Shown: piece by piece, positions 32,307 through 42,358 of the stretch
Numbering within the stretch: the stretch's first letter is position 1
Layout of the letters: the number at the start of each line of letters is the position of its first letter
Origin: Thecaphora thlaspeos
Taxonomy: Eukaryota; Basidiomycota; Ustilaginomycetes; Urocystidales; Glomosporiaceae
Direction: 5' to 3'
NCBI GenBank assembly: GCA_900291925.1
Contig: UWYS01000005.1
Span: 1,054,001-1,118,000, forward strand
Length of the DNA: 64,000 nt
Notes under the pieces: generated by a model
What the model was told of the DNA's origin: nothing
Seen by the model: only the letters and a program-made list of their open reading frames with translations
The model's database searches: none
Program-made: the position numbers and the translations under genes

Positions 32307-33194
32307 AGGCTTGGCTCTTCGAGGGGGTGTGGTACCAGGTCTGAGCCTTGAGTAGACGTCGGCCCGGCCGGCCACCCTTCTCTCGTAGCTCTCCCTCTAC
32401 ACGTATCTACCACACAGCTGTCTTTTATAAAGCGCTCTGCCTCCTACTCGCCCTCTTACCCTTCCTCGCTCTCTCGCTCTCTTTCTCTTCCGCCCTTTTC
32501 GTTGATTCCACTTGGAAATGTCGTTCGTTGCTTTATTCGCCATTTTAAACCCAAACGTACACTCTCATCGATCTTCAGCGGCTCGTAGAACGCTTTGCAG
32601 GATAGGCAAGCTTTCTCTACGGGGAGGACAAACTCTGAGCACAATCATCCACATATCTCACTCGGAAGCATGTTAGGAGACTCGGGCGGAGGAGGGGGCG
32701 ACCGACGGCGGAACGCTCAGGCTCTCGCGATACCGTATCCCTTTCAAACCCACTCAAAATGGTGCTGGCGATAGGGGCAGACCGGGTTGCAAGGAAAGAG
32801 TGTCGTTGCAACATCGCCGCCGCCGCCGCCGCTGCGGGCGTTCTTACGTACAGCTCCAGGACGCCGCAAACGAGCGCGACCTCATCATCCGCGGGCGGCG
32901 ATTGTATTGACAACCTGCCTTCGGGGCGCTCACTACCACTAAATCTGTCTCCTAGCAACCAGGAGAATGGGGGCACTTTCCTCATCCTTCACCCCTCATC
33001 TCCCGCCCCTCTTAAACCCCGTCGGACCTGTCCTTACTCCTCCTGCCGACATTTCATCAAGCCTTATCCTGCTTCTTCCACGCGTCCCGAGCTGGCTCGT
33101 ATCCAGTCGCCCGCTTTTCCCAACCTCTCTTCCAAGCTTGCGCACATAACTGCTCTTTCCATCTTCCTCTCTCACCCACTCCGCATTGCACGGC
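32307..33194. other. Intergenic region between secreted-family copies A and C
   Basis: Holds a TATA-like TTTATAAAG near 32415 and, about 100 bases on, a short frame from ATG 32518 of about 50 codons starting MSFVALFAIL. That resembles the KSFVALAFA start of the 54-56 kb copies but lacks a body, so it may be a relic or chance. Near the copy C start the sequence is C/T-rich. Confidence 0.4.
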
Positions 33195-33653
33195 ATGAGG
33201 ATCCACCGTAAGGCTCCGGCTTCCGCGCTGATGCTCTTCGTGTATTGCATCGCGCTCCTGCTCCTCCAACTCTCGTGCTCGTCAGCGGACGAGAGTCTAG
33301 AGGAAGGCAGTAAGCTAGTCTTCCATTTTGTCGAAGAGCACGTCAACCATATCTTGGAGGAACTAGGCCACCACGGTTCTGGACATACCAACAATACGCA
33401 ACATCTCGCCAACGATGCGCACGCAGAAGAGTTGATGCTGGAGAAGGATGTTCAGATCGTTCAAGGCAAGACCGCGGATCTTGAAGATATCATTCGTACG
33501 CTGCCGGAACGTTCTTATGACGTCGAAGCCTTCATCGCCAACGTCCTGTACTGGCTTCATCTCAAACACGACACCGCGAAAGCCGGGGAGATTCGTCAGG
33601 CAATAAGACAGTACATCCTCGACACTCAGACGGCCCGGGAACGTCAAGATTGA
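33195..33653 (+). CDS. Secreted-family copy C, truncated by in-frame TGA, 152 aa
   Basis: ATG 33195. Residues 1-31 are a signal peptide with a run of hydrophobic residues (IALLLLQLSCSSA, plausible cleavage after SSA). The mature part begins acidic (DESLEEGSKLVFHFVEEHVNHILEEL), matching copy B's NHVVEPLNHAFSEL. The frame ends at TGA 33651-33653, directly after TARERQ, where copies A and B read TDRERNFW and TAEERYIW. The same frame is then open for 75 more codons to TAA 33879, with DTINALVKPLSSVDSYRLF where the paralogues have IDQLVESLSP. So the stop interrupts an otherwise family-like protein. Nonsense mutation, sequencing error or readthrough are possible; the first is most likely. Confidence 0.6.
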   Translation: MRIHRKAPASALMLFVYCIALLLLQLSCSSADESLEEGSKLVFHFVEEHVNHILEELGHHGSGHTNNTQHLANDAHAEELMLEKDVQIVQGKTADLEDIIRTLPERSYDVEAFIANVLYWLHLKHDTAKAGEIRQAIRQYILDTQTARERQD

Positions 33654-33881
33654 TCGAATCTCCACACGCTCATTCAGTCCGCGCACATCGCATCGCAGCT
33701 ACCCCTGTTCGACACGATCAACGCGCTCGTCAAGCCTCTTTCCAGCGTCGACTCATACCGACTCTTCAACAGCGCTCGATCGTACGCGCAGGTGCAACGC
33801 ATCCATCTTGGGCTGGGCGTGCTGAGAAACGAAAAGTCGTCGCTCTGGCCTTGGACAGAGGAATTGGCGGTAGATGTTTAA
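33654..33881 (+). pseudogene. Post-stop remainder of secreted-family copy C
   Basis: Open in the same frame as copy C after its TGA. It aligns with the C-terminal helix region of copies A and B: HTLIQSAHIASQLPLFDTI then LFNSARSYA, beside copy B's LLESARSAA. It has no start codon or signal of its own. Best read as the detached end of copy C. Confidence 0.55.
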
Positions 33882-35075
33882 AAAGGAGACAGAGACTCTC
33901 TGGATGGCCGAAGAGGTAGTGGCACAGTACAAGCCGAGTCACTATGCGGCGGACACTCTTGCATCTGCACACGGCGAGGTGCGGAGACGGTGGAAGAGGC
34001 ATAGAGGCGGATTAGGCCGTGACTAGGCTCCAGTGTGGCGGGGAGAGGGGTTCATGACCCTGATCGTAAGTGGCCGACTCAACGCAACCGGCTCAACCTG
34101 CCTACCCTCGACCAAGCAATAACGGCAGACTGTGTCCATTCTGCCACTTGTCCGTTCTTCATCAGATGTAGAGGCTCGAAAATTGACGAAACACACGGCA
34201 GCGCAGGAGGTGGGTCAACGAAGTGGAGAATTGAGCTTTGTGGGCCATCTCAGTCCAGGCAGCGATCCGGAAAACGTCGATGCAATACATGCGCGTGGTG
34301 CAGTAGGCGACGTAGCTGAAATACGCGACAGGTTGGCGACAGGTGACGACGACGAGGGTTTAGAAAGAAGAACAAGGAGACATCTGAGCAATGTGAGCGT
34401 GACGTAACATGATAGAAACAAAGAAACTGGTGCAGAAAGACGGATGAGAATGATGCAACGACAGGGGGACTGGATTGAAAGCCTAGACGAGATGGTGCGA
34501 CGAGGCCCAACAATAATCGCCATGGCCCCCCAAAAACCCCCCCGAGCCCACAACAGTCGAGGCAGATTGTCCCACATATCCCTGAGAAAGGAGGGGGGGA
34601 GCCGGGCGTAGCTACAGACGACTGAAAAGCTAGTCAGAGAATGAGCTAGAGCGAACTCGTCAGCTGCGAGCGGCTGTCGCATCCTCGATCTGTCTTTGGG
34701 CCGCTTGGCACACCACCTCTTTGGATGCCACCGAGCAGCCACAAGATGCAAAGCGTGGACTTGCAACATTGGCCTCTAGCAGCTCGAAATATCGCCTCTG
34801 TGGCCACGAAAGGCATAAATAAGAGCCTTCGCCCGGCGGCCGTTTCTCTTTCTCCCATCCCATCCCATCCCATCCCATTCCATTCCCCTCTGATCACCCA
34901 AGCACTCTTGCTACTGCCCTAGAGCCTACCGATCCTTCCACGCGCCACCACCTGGCCTCACACCGACGCACTCCTTGTCCGCTCTCTCCCGCGTCGCGCC
35001 CGCGTCAGAGCTCCTTCATCCACTCTCCCGCCTCTCCTTCCTCTACTTTCCCTTCTACAAGCAAAATCGCCCGCC
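33882..35075. other. Intergenic region between secreted-family copies C and B
   Basis: 1.2 kb with no gene recognised. A TATA-like ATAAATAAG at 34815-34823 lies 261 bases before copy B's ATG. A (CATCC)n run occupies about 34854-34886 between the two. Long minus-strand ORFs here are low-complexity shadows. Confidence 0.5.
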
Positions 35076-35961
35076 ATGAAGTTGGACCGCCCTGGCTTGG
35101 TTCTGACATTTCATGTCATGTGCGCCGTGCTGCTCTCTTTTCATCCTTGTCACTCGTTGGCCGCGCCGATGGATTGGCGCAGTCCCTTCAACCATGTCGT
35201 AGAGCCCCTCAACCACGCCTTCAGCGAGCTGGACAACGCCAGCCATCTGGAGGGAAGCACTTCACGCTTCTCTTCGAACACTCGCCCTTCGTCTTCCGAC
35301 TTCGGCCATATCGGAACGGAGCCTACGACTTCCTCGCTAGGCGGTCAACATGCCTCCACGCTCGGTTAGACGGAAAGCACTCTTCGTTGATCAAAACGTC
35401 CAGGAAGGGATCATGCTGTTTCACATGCTTCCCAGACGTCCTTCTCAAGAGGTTGAGACATTCGTCTCGGCCGTTCATTCTGTGAAGAATTCAAAGCCCA
35501 TCGAAGGCCTTCGACCTGCAGAATACGATCAAGATCTCGGAATCATCAGCAGATATCTCGCAGAGGAAAGCACGGCCGAGGAGCGTTATATCTGGGAGCG
35601 CCTTGCTATAAACGTCATCTATGGCCCCGACGTCGGTACATTGTACACCACCAGCGCAAAGATCGACCGGCTCATCGAGAACCTCAACCCCGATCAACGC
35701 CTCAAGCTGCTCGAATCAGCCCGTTCCGCAGCGGCCGTCGCCGACAGGCTGTCTGTTTACACGAGAGAAACCGGCTCTATCGTCAAACATTCGGAGATGG
35801 TGGCAACATTCGCACACCAGGTGAAAGCCGAGGTGTCCAGGACGCTGTCTGGGGAATCAAATTTCAAGCACGGCGGAGGGACATCTCTGATCACGCAGGG
35901 ATGGCATTCCCAGCCCGAGTCTTGGGCAGAAGCTGCCCAGTCGAGTACTCGTCATCCTTAG
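35076..35961 (+). CDS. Secreted-family copy B (frame break near 35341-35366)
   Basis: ATG 35076 starts a signal peptide (LVLTFHVMCAVLLSFHPCHSLA, cleavage likely after LAA) and an acidic region ending GGQHASTLG at TAG 35367. The rest of the protein is in the next frame, open from 35341 to the stop at 35959. It carries STAEERYIWERLA and KIDRLIENLNPDQRLKLLESARSA, both matching copy A. The frame change must lie in 35341-35366 because the second frame has a TAG at 35338. An alternative is an intron 35199-35340 (GTAGAG donor, CGCTAG acceptor, phase 0), but that would remove the RFSSNTRPSSSDFG segment conserved with copy A. Function unknown; candidate effector. Confidence 0.55.
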
Positions 35962-36224
35962 CTCCCGCTCGTCTCCACGCGCATCACTCTGTTACTACGT
36001 CACATCCTTATTAAGACGCCCTTCACTTCTTCAACCTTGTGTGCTCCATCCACCCAACTCGAGTCTCTTGTTTCCCGTCCCGCCCTTCTCTGTCGCTCTT
36101 TACCTCTCGCCCTCTCTTTCGTCCTGACCAAACCACGTAGCTATCATTCGTTCCCATTCATCACTACAACCCAACCAATCCCTATTGCGTCGTTCCGTCA
36201 TCGCTCGCGGCTGGTCAGTGTAGC
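35962..36224. other. Convergent intergenic region (copy B / ARP6)
   Basis: About 260 bases, pyrimidine-rich. CTTATTAAGACGCCC near 36008 looks promoter-like but no ORF follows before the ARP6 3' end. Confidence 0.5.
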
Positions 36225-38174
36225 TCATCCACCTTCCTGTCTACTCCAGCTATCGAATTTCACCCTAGCGCCCTCTGTTCCCTTTGCCAACCACTCTGAG
36301 CGCGTGACGAGGTGCTTACGAAAGAAGCGATAATCCGACGTCGTCTGGGGTGACGTGACGAGGTGTTTCGCTCCGTTGATCGGCGACATGGTCGGACTGT
36401 ACGTGGCACGATCGAGAGTCAGTATTATCCTATCGAGCAAAAAAAAAAAAAAAAAACGGGGCCAAGAAAGGGGAGGGAGACGGACGACTTACTCTTCAGC
36501 AACCCTCACAATCACAGGTATGTCTGTCGGTTTGAGTGCATTCAACTCGCGCTCTAACCTCGCTTTCAATCCTACCATCTTGGCTCCTCCACCGATGAGA
36601 AGGATGTTGCACCACATCATCTCCCTCACACCTTCTTGCCCACCGTCGTCGTCGGAGAGGGCAGAGATGGATTGATGGATGAGTTCCGCTAGACCGGCTT
36701 GATCTAGCCCGACGAGAGACGGTGTGAAGAGCGATTCTGGGATGGTGAAGCGTTCCGAAGTGAGGGTGAGGAGTTGGTCCGGTTCCTCTCGACGTCGTCG
36801 GGAGGAAGAAGACGAGGAGCCGGAGGATGAGGAGGTGGAACGATGACGGCGCTGGACAGTTAAGGGAAGAGGCGAGGAGGAGAGGGTGGCGATGAACGTG
36901 TCATCCGCGCTTGGCCGAGCTGGTGGCGACGATGGCGATGCGAGGTCCGACTCGTCACGAGCTTCGGCCTTGAAAGTGGCGACCTCCTGCTCCACCTTTC
37001 TCTTCTCCTCCTGACTCCCTGGCCCCGTCTTTACAAACCCAACCAGCTCCTCCTCGCTCCTCGGTACAGTCTCGTAATCGGGTAACTTCCACTCCTGCCT
37101 GATCCTGCCCCCACCCTCACCTTTACTGTACTCCACCAACTCCGCAAACGTCCATTGCGACGGTCTCTTGGCCACCATCTCTCTGACCACCTTTTCCCTT
37201 CGCGTCGACGCCAATGCCTTGATGCTGCATCCGGCTTCGGCAGCAACAAAGCAGCATCGTTCTTTGACGACGTTGGTGAGGTACGTTTCGTCCATCATGT
37301 CCCACTGGCGGAAGGAGAGGGTCTCTTTGAGAAGGTTGGTGAGAAGTTTGCCGCCTAGATCCAGACGGCGGACGGCGGACCAGATGGGGACGTGTCGGAT
37401 GAGCGGGACGCAGTGCGTGTAGCTGAAGCCAAGGTCGACGACAAGCGTACAGTCTGGACGGATGAGGCGGGGTCGTTTGGCGGGTGGACCAGCGGCGGCG
37501 GCGGCGGAGTTGGTGGTAGAGGGTCGGGAACGGGTCTTTTTCGTTGGTGCCGGCGCCGGTGCTGGTGCTGATGTCGCAGTGGCAGTCGTCGACGTAGAGG
37601 CCTCGACATGCGGTGTATCCGGGGTCAGAGCAGCCTCGTTCGTCTTCCTCGCAGCCGCAGCTGCAGTAGGGTTGGGGTTGAAGGCGTTGACGTCGTCCCA
37701 CTCGGCCAGCTGGGCGCTGGTGCACCTCCAGACCGCCTTTACCCCATACTCTTCAAACAGGATCGTATCGAGTGCCTCCTCGCTCTCGTGGAAGTTGAAG
37801 TATGGCTCTGTCAGAACGAGCGTCTTTGCCTCGAGCAATCGGGTCTTGGTCTTGGCCTTGCCGTTGCCGTTGCCGTCGGTGATGGAGCTTAGGTGGGAGA
37901 AGACATCGTCCCAGATGATCTTGAGCGCTGGCCAGTCGACGATGTGACCGCGTTCGAAGGGTAGTCGGATGTGCAGGCCGCCGAGGTCTTTGCAGGTGTG
38001 GAAGGTGGTGGGCGTGTAAGGGGTGCGGGTGGATTTGCAACGACCGATGAAATTGGGGAAAGTTAGGGGACGTGGGAGCGAGGGGGACCAGAGGCGCAAG
38101 GTCGAGGCACCCGTGTCGAGGAGGACAACGTCGGAGAGAGAAGGCGTAAATGCCGCGGCAGAAGGGGCAGGCAT
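36225..38174 (-). CDS. ARP6: Actin-related protein ARP6 (SWR1 complex), 617 aa, two exons
   Basis: Exon 1 38174-36493 and exon 2 36396-36225; the intron 36492-36397 has a GTAAGT donor and TACAG acceptor and joins inside a codon. The actin fold is recognisable: VVLLDTGASTLRLW (phosphate loop 1 region), LPFERGHIVDWPALKIIWDDVF, LVLTEPYFNFHESEEALDTILFEEYG, then VVDLGFSYTHCVPLI and RRLDLGGKLLTNLLKETLSFRQWDMMDETY. The short exon 2 gives the family C-terminus (NGAKHLV...HLVTRSEW). ARP6 is a nuclear actin-related protein of the SWR1/SRCAP complex that deposits H2A.Z. It is longer than yeast Arp6 (438 aa) owing to Ser/Thr/Ala- and Glu-rich inserts. An upstream in-frame ATG at 38384 would add 70 Arg/Ser-rich residues. 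I prefer 38174. Confidence 0.92.
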
Positions 38175-38426
38175 GGTGCGGGATGGCCTCTGTTGTGCGG
38201 CGCGCAGAGCTGTTGGTGGTTGAAGAAGAAGAAGAAGAAAAAGGTGGTGGTGGGTCGTCCAGAAGGGCCTTCTGGAGGGGCGGAGCGAGGAGGCGGGTAG
38301 TGCGTGCGTAGTCGTGCGAGCCCGCGTCCCGAGAAAGAGGATCGCGCCGCGCCCACAAAAGCATCGGGCGAGAGAGAGCCTCATTGGTCCTCCTCGCCAC
38401 CGTCACCACCACCATCATTATATGCC
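38175..38426. promoter_or_regulatory. Bidirectional promoter, ARP6 / COX19
   Basis: Only 252 bases separate the two divergent start codons. It includes a (GAA)n run near 38222-38240 and an (ACC)n stretch before the COX19 ATG. Both genes must use this interval unless ARP6 starts farther upstream. Confidence 0.55.
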
Positions 38427-39058
38427 ATGTCGTTCGGTCGTCCACCAACATTCTCATCTTTCTCCGTCCTCCCACCACAACGAGGCAGCTTCCCACTTGA
38501 TCATGAAGGTACGCCCTTACTCCCCGATGCCACTCGATCTCCTCCTCTCCTTACTAAAACCCCTCTCCTTCCTTCCAACTGGCCCGAACACGATGGCATG
38601 ACAGGAGAATGCAAAGACGTAATGCAACGCTACCTTTGCTGTATGAAGGACAACCGAGCTGACAATGGAAAATGTCGACAACTCAGTAAACTCTATCTCC
38701 AATGTAGGATGGACAAGTGAGTCTACCCTTTTGCCCTTTTGTCCTTGTATTCCTCTTCTCCTTTCTCCCCCCCCCCCCCCCCCTTCCAACTGGGATCTTG
38801 GACGAGATAGAGAAAGATGGATCGTCTTCTCACCATACTCCGTCTCCTTCCGGTTCTACGTGCTGCTCGACGATACCAAGAGGTCTAATGGACAAAGACG
38901 ACATGTCAAACCTTGGCTTTTCAGACCTCGAAAAGGAAAAGGCAAAGACAGATTCTACGCCATCGCCGACCTCACAGCAAGAGACCGCTCAAGCGAACGC
39001 AGCGACGACGACGACGACGACACAGCGCCAACCACAGATGCAAAGCGGGAGGATCTGA
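38427..39058 (+). CDS. COX19: Cytochrome c oxidase assembly factor COX19 (CHCH), 123 aa, three exons
   Basis: Exons 38427-38508, 38605-38716, 38881-39058; 372 bases in one frame. The N-terminus PPQRGSFPLDHEGECK is the COX19 signature. Twin cysteine motifs follow: CKDVMQRYLCC (both C-x8-C and C-x9-C possible) and CRQLSKLYLQC (C-x9-C), as in Mia40 substrates of the mitochondrial intermembrane space. MDKDDMSNLGFSDL matches the family's LGFGDL segment. The protein functions in copper delivery to cytochrome c oxidase. The C-terminal tail is extended by about 30 Thr/Gln/Ser residues compared with yeast. Intron 2 is longer than the others (164 nt) and contains 17 consecutive Cs (38767-38783). Confidence 0.93.
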
Positions 39059-39320
39059 CGGATCAACGAATTAGCGCGACGTCTCGTCTCTTACATTGTA
39101 CCATAGCGCCAGCATCATCCGTCGTTTACACAGATGAAACTACACACCATTCAGCACAAATCGCTACGCAACGAGGGCCCAAAGATGGGGCAACAAGAGC
39201 GTTCCACGTCGATGCACCAAAGCATAGCATAGCACACCCCTCTATACCGGGGAACAGACCGAGAATCGTTCTTACTCATAGACTAAATCATCGCCTCGCT
39301 CCCTCGCTCCGTCGTGCCAT

Positions 39321-41057
39321 CTACTTGTACTGCTTCGAAAATTCCGTGTGGAACTTGCCGTACCTCTCTACAAACTCGTCCGTCTCCTTGGCCAGCACCG
39401 TCGTCCTGAAGAAGCACGCTCCCGTCTCCTTTTCCGGCATCTTGCCGAACCCGCTCCCGGGCACAACGCAGATGCCCGTCTTGTCCAGCATCTCGAGGCA
39501 GTAGAACTCGTCCACCTTCTTGCCCCTCTTTTTCGCCTCGTCGTGCGCCCGCTGCGGGAGCGTGACGCGCGGGAACAGGTAGAGCGCTCCCTGCGCAGGC
39601 TGCACCTCTACGCCCGGTAGCGCGTCAAACTTGGCCGCCATCTTTTCCGATCGCTCGAGCAGCGTCGCGTGGATCGACGACGTCTCGCGGCGGTACAGGT
39701 CGTACGAGGGCTCGCCGCTGCGCGGCGGCTTGACCAGCATGTCGACGCCAATCTGTCCCTGGAGCGAGGGGCAGAGCGAGATGCTGGCCATCTTGTACAC
39801 CTCCGTCTCGACCGAGGCGTTGATATTGACCAGCTCAAAGTAGCCTCCGCGCCTGCCGCACTCGCCCGAGACGCCCTTGGAGATTGAGTGGAACGACACC
39901 AGCTCGACCTCGTCGGCGATCCGTCGCTCCGCCTCGTCCGACGACTTGGAAAAGTCGCGCAGCACCTTCTTGAACGAGACGAACGGCCGTGTCTCGGGCT
40001 GGTAGATGTTGGCCTGGTACACCTCGTCGGCCAGCAGGACAATCGACTTGTCGTGCGCCATGCGGACCAGGTCCTGGATGTTCTGCTCCGTCAGGCACTG
40101 GCCCGTCGGGTTGCCCGGGTTGATGATGACGAGGGCGCGCACGTCTGTCCCGTTGGCGCGGGCCTCGTCGATCGTCTTTGCCATGGTTGCGACGTCGAGG
40201 CTCCAGTCATCGAAAGGGTTGAGGTCGTACTCGACCGGAGTGGCGTTGTAGAGCGCCAGCGTGGCCGAGTAGAGCGGGTACTGCGGGATCGGAATCATGA
40301 CGCCCGTCTCGGGCGAGGCGATGATGACCTGCATCAGCAGCTGGACGCCGCCCGAGGCGCCCGAGGTGAGGTAGATGAGCTCCGGGTCCGAGGGGTAGCC
40401 GTCACGCTCCTCAATAAACTCGGCGATGTGCTTGCGAATGACGGAAGAACCCTTTGAGTGCGAGTAGGCGCCGACGCTGCCGACGTCATCGAGGAGCAGC
40501 TTGGCGCGCTCGCGGACGTCCGAGGGGAAGACGCTGTCCATGCCGGGCGCATCCATGAGCTCGGGGAGCTCGGTGAGGGCGGCCACCTGCCGCCAGAAAG
40601 TCAAGGGCTTCTGGGCGAGGAAGGGCTGCTGCTGCGGGTTGCCGATGTTTGCGGTGACGACCGACTCAAAGGGAAGGCCTTCCTTTTCGCGGTTGCCGTC
40701 TGCGATGATCTGGGCGTACTTATTGGCGCGGTTAGAAAGCTCGCCGCGGACCGCGTACTCGGTCTTGATGACGTGCGGGTTGATCGACTTTGTTGTGAGG
40801 ACTGGCTTGTAGGACGAGGAGGGGGAGGATGCAAAGCCGCGCGAGCTGCCGACGGATGCCATGGTTGCGTACGACGACGAGTAGGCGTTGCCATATACGG
40901 CCATGTCGGACGACGATGACGACGACGACGAAGGCGAGGGGGCGCGCGGTCTTTCCGAGGCGGTGGCGGCGGTCATGAGCGTGGCGGTACGGATGGAGGT
41001 GGCGGCGGCGGTGGAGGCGGCGAGGCGGATGGTGGTGGTGGTGGGGAGGAGGGACAT
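39321..41057 (-). CDS. ALT1: Alanine aminotransferase (mitochondrial-type), 578 aa
   Basis: Single exon. ATG at 41057; the frame is open farther but only from TTG. The N-terminal 90 residues are Ser/Thr/Ala/Arg-rich with few acids, a plausible mitochondrial targeting sequence, as in yeast Alt1. The class I/II aminotransferase domain starts near INPHVIKTEYAVRGEL. It has YSHSKGSSVIRKHIAEFI, LTSGASGGVQLLMQ, IPIPQYPLYSAT, IINPGNPTGQ, LADEVYQANIY, and the PLP lysine in SISKGVSGECGRRGGY, which is diagnostic for alanine aminotransferase. It interconverts alanine/2-oxoglutarate and pyruvate/glutamate. No intron was seen, unlike the neighbours. Confidence 0.95.
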   Translation of the reverse strand: MSLLPTTTTIRLAASTAAATSIRTATLMTAATASERPRAPSPSSSSSSSSDMAVYGNAYSSSYATMASVGSSRGFASSPSSSYKPVLTTKSINPHVIKTEYAVRGELSNRANKYAQIIADGNREKEGLPFESVVTANIGNPQQQPFLAQKPLTFWRQVAALTELPELMDAPGMDSVFPSDVRERAKLLLDDVGSVGAYSHSKGSSVIRKHIAEFIEERDGYPSDPELIYLTSGASGGVQLLMQVIIASPETGVMIPIPQYPLYSATLALYNATPVEYDLNPFDDWSLDVATMAKTIDEARANGTDVRALVIINPGNPTGQCLTEQNIQDLVRMAHDKSIVLLADEVYQANIYQPETRPFVSFKKVLRDFSKSSDEAERRIADEVELVSFHSISKGVSGECGRRGGYFELVNINASVETEVYKMASISLCPSLQGQIGVDMLVKPPRSGEPSYDLYRRETSSIHATLLERSEKMAAKFDALPGVEVQPAQGALYLFPRVTLPQRAHDEAKKRGKKVDEFYCLEMLDKTGICVVPGSGFGKMPEKETGACFFRTTVLAKETDEFVERYGKFHTEFSKQYK

Positions 41058-41188
41058 GATGGGCAAAGGCGAAAGGCGAGGGGCTCTGATGACGAGCGGA
41101 TGTTATGCGCAGGCGGGGCAGGCGGGCAGGGCTGTAGACGAGTCAGAGAGGGAGAGGGCCTGGAAGGAGGCCGGTCATACGACGACGT

Positions 41189-41189
<1 letters not shown>

Positions 41190-41217
<28 letters not shown>
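41190..41217. repeat. 7-bp tandem repeat GATTGCC x4
   Basis: Four perfect copies 133 bases upstream of the ALT1 ATG, on its promoter side. Confidence 0.95.
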
Positions 41218-41219
<2 letters not shown>

Positions 41220-41365
41220 GGGCGGAGAGCGGAGGGCGGAGGGGCAAAGGGTGCACAGCGGCATCTAGCCGATGCCTGTTCCTTTGCAGGGGGGGGGAGC
41301 AAAGAGGAGAAGGCCGAGCGGGAGCGACAGGCTACGTACTGTAACTATTATTCAGCAGCATCGAG

Positions 41366-41466
41366 CAGGCCAGCCCACGCCAGGCCAGCCCACGCCAGGC
41401 CAGCCAGGGTCGCGGGCAACGCGGCAGCAAGGCTGCGCCCACGGCTGCGCCCACGGCTGCGCCCAC
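41366..41466. repeat. Two adjacent GC-rich minisatellites
   Basis: A 15-base unit (CAGGCCAGCCCACGC) repeated two and a half times, then three copies of a 12-base unit (GGCTGCGCCCAC) 25 bases farther on. Confidence 0.9.
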
Positions 41467-42358
41467 GGTTGCGCTCCTTTACACCACCACGACGCTGCTT
41501 CACCGCCCCGTCCCCGTCGCAGGCTAGACAGAGGTCAAGCGCAGAGACCTACCGGACCGTCGATTGTCACTACTCTACATACAGTCTCTCTACTCACGCG
41601 CATCTTGAGCTGTTGCTTGTGCTGCGTTGTCCGCTATCGTGTCAAGAAGGGAAGAGTGGGAGGAGAGGTGGCTGAAGGCGGTCCTTCTGAATTCGGATTT
41701 TCCCTCTTTCTTCCCTCGCCCCTTGCACGCTTACTTACTGTACGCAAGGGTTCGCGGCGGGTTGGCGAGTCTTTGCCTCCTCGCCCCGCCCCGCCCCTTC
41801 CGAGTCACCGCGGCCGCCATCGGTTGCGGCAAAGAGGCCCAAGTCAACGCGCTCTCGCCCGATCCAGTCACAGTCTTCGCTTCCCTTCCGCCTTCTTGGC
41901 TCACAACACTCGCACGTCCCCCCATCTCCCCTCACGTCTCAACAAGCGCCACCAGCAACAACTCTCTCGCTCAATATATACGTCCAGGTCAATCCACCTG
42001 ACTACGCTGCAACCTTGCTCTTCGCATCTGTCCTCACTTCGTGCAGCAGATCTTGAGATTCGCAGTTTTGCCAAGGCGACGAGGGACCGTTCAGAGGGTT
42101 GGATGGATGGTATCATGACTAGCGAGGACTCACTACCCAGTCGGCTTGATGGGAGAACAATGATTGAGGAGACAGAGATACGAGAAGATGGTGATTGACA
42201 TGCTTATTTTTGACGAGGACCAGGCGAGAGGGAGGGGGAAGAATACTAGCAGGGGAAGGAGCGCCGCGGCATCAATCGATCCACCGAGGACCGAACCGAC
42301 TCGACGGCGCAAGAACGAGACACTGCCCGCTTCACGTGCGACGACGATGAGAGGGGCT

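Larger units (their letters stand above)
41058..42358. other. Intergenic region (ALT1 promoter) with short tandem repeats
   Basis: 1.3 kb. It contains four copies of GATTGCC at 41190-41217, two and a half copies of a 15-base CAGGCCAGCCCACGC unit at 41366-41405, and three copies of a 12-base GGCTGCGCCCAC unit at 41431-41466. No supportable gene; the plus-strand 308-codon frame crosses the repeats and is low-complexity. Confidence 0.65.

Noticed and set aside
41272..42198. 308-codon plus-strand frame
   Set aside because: It crosses two GC minisatellites in the ALT1 upstream region, has low-complexity content and no domain.
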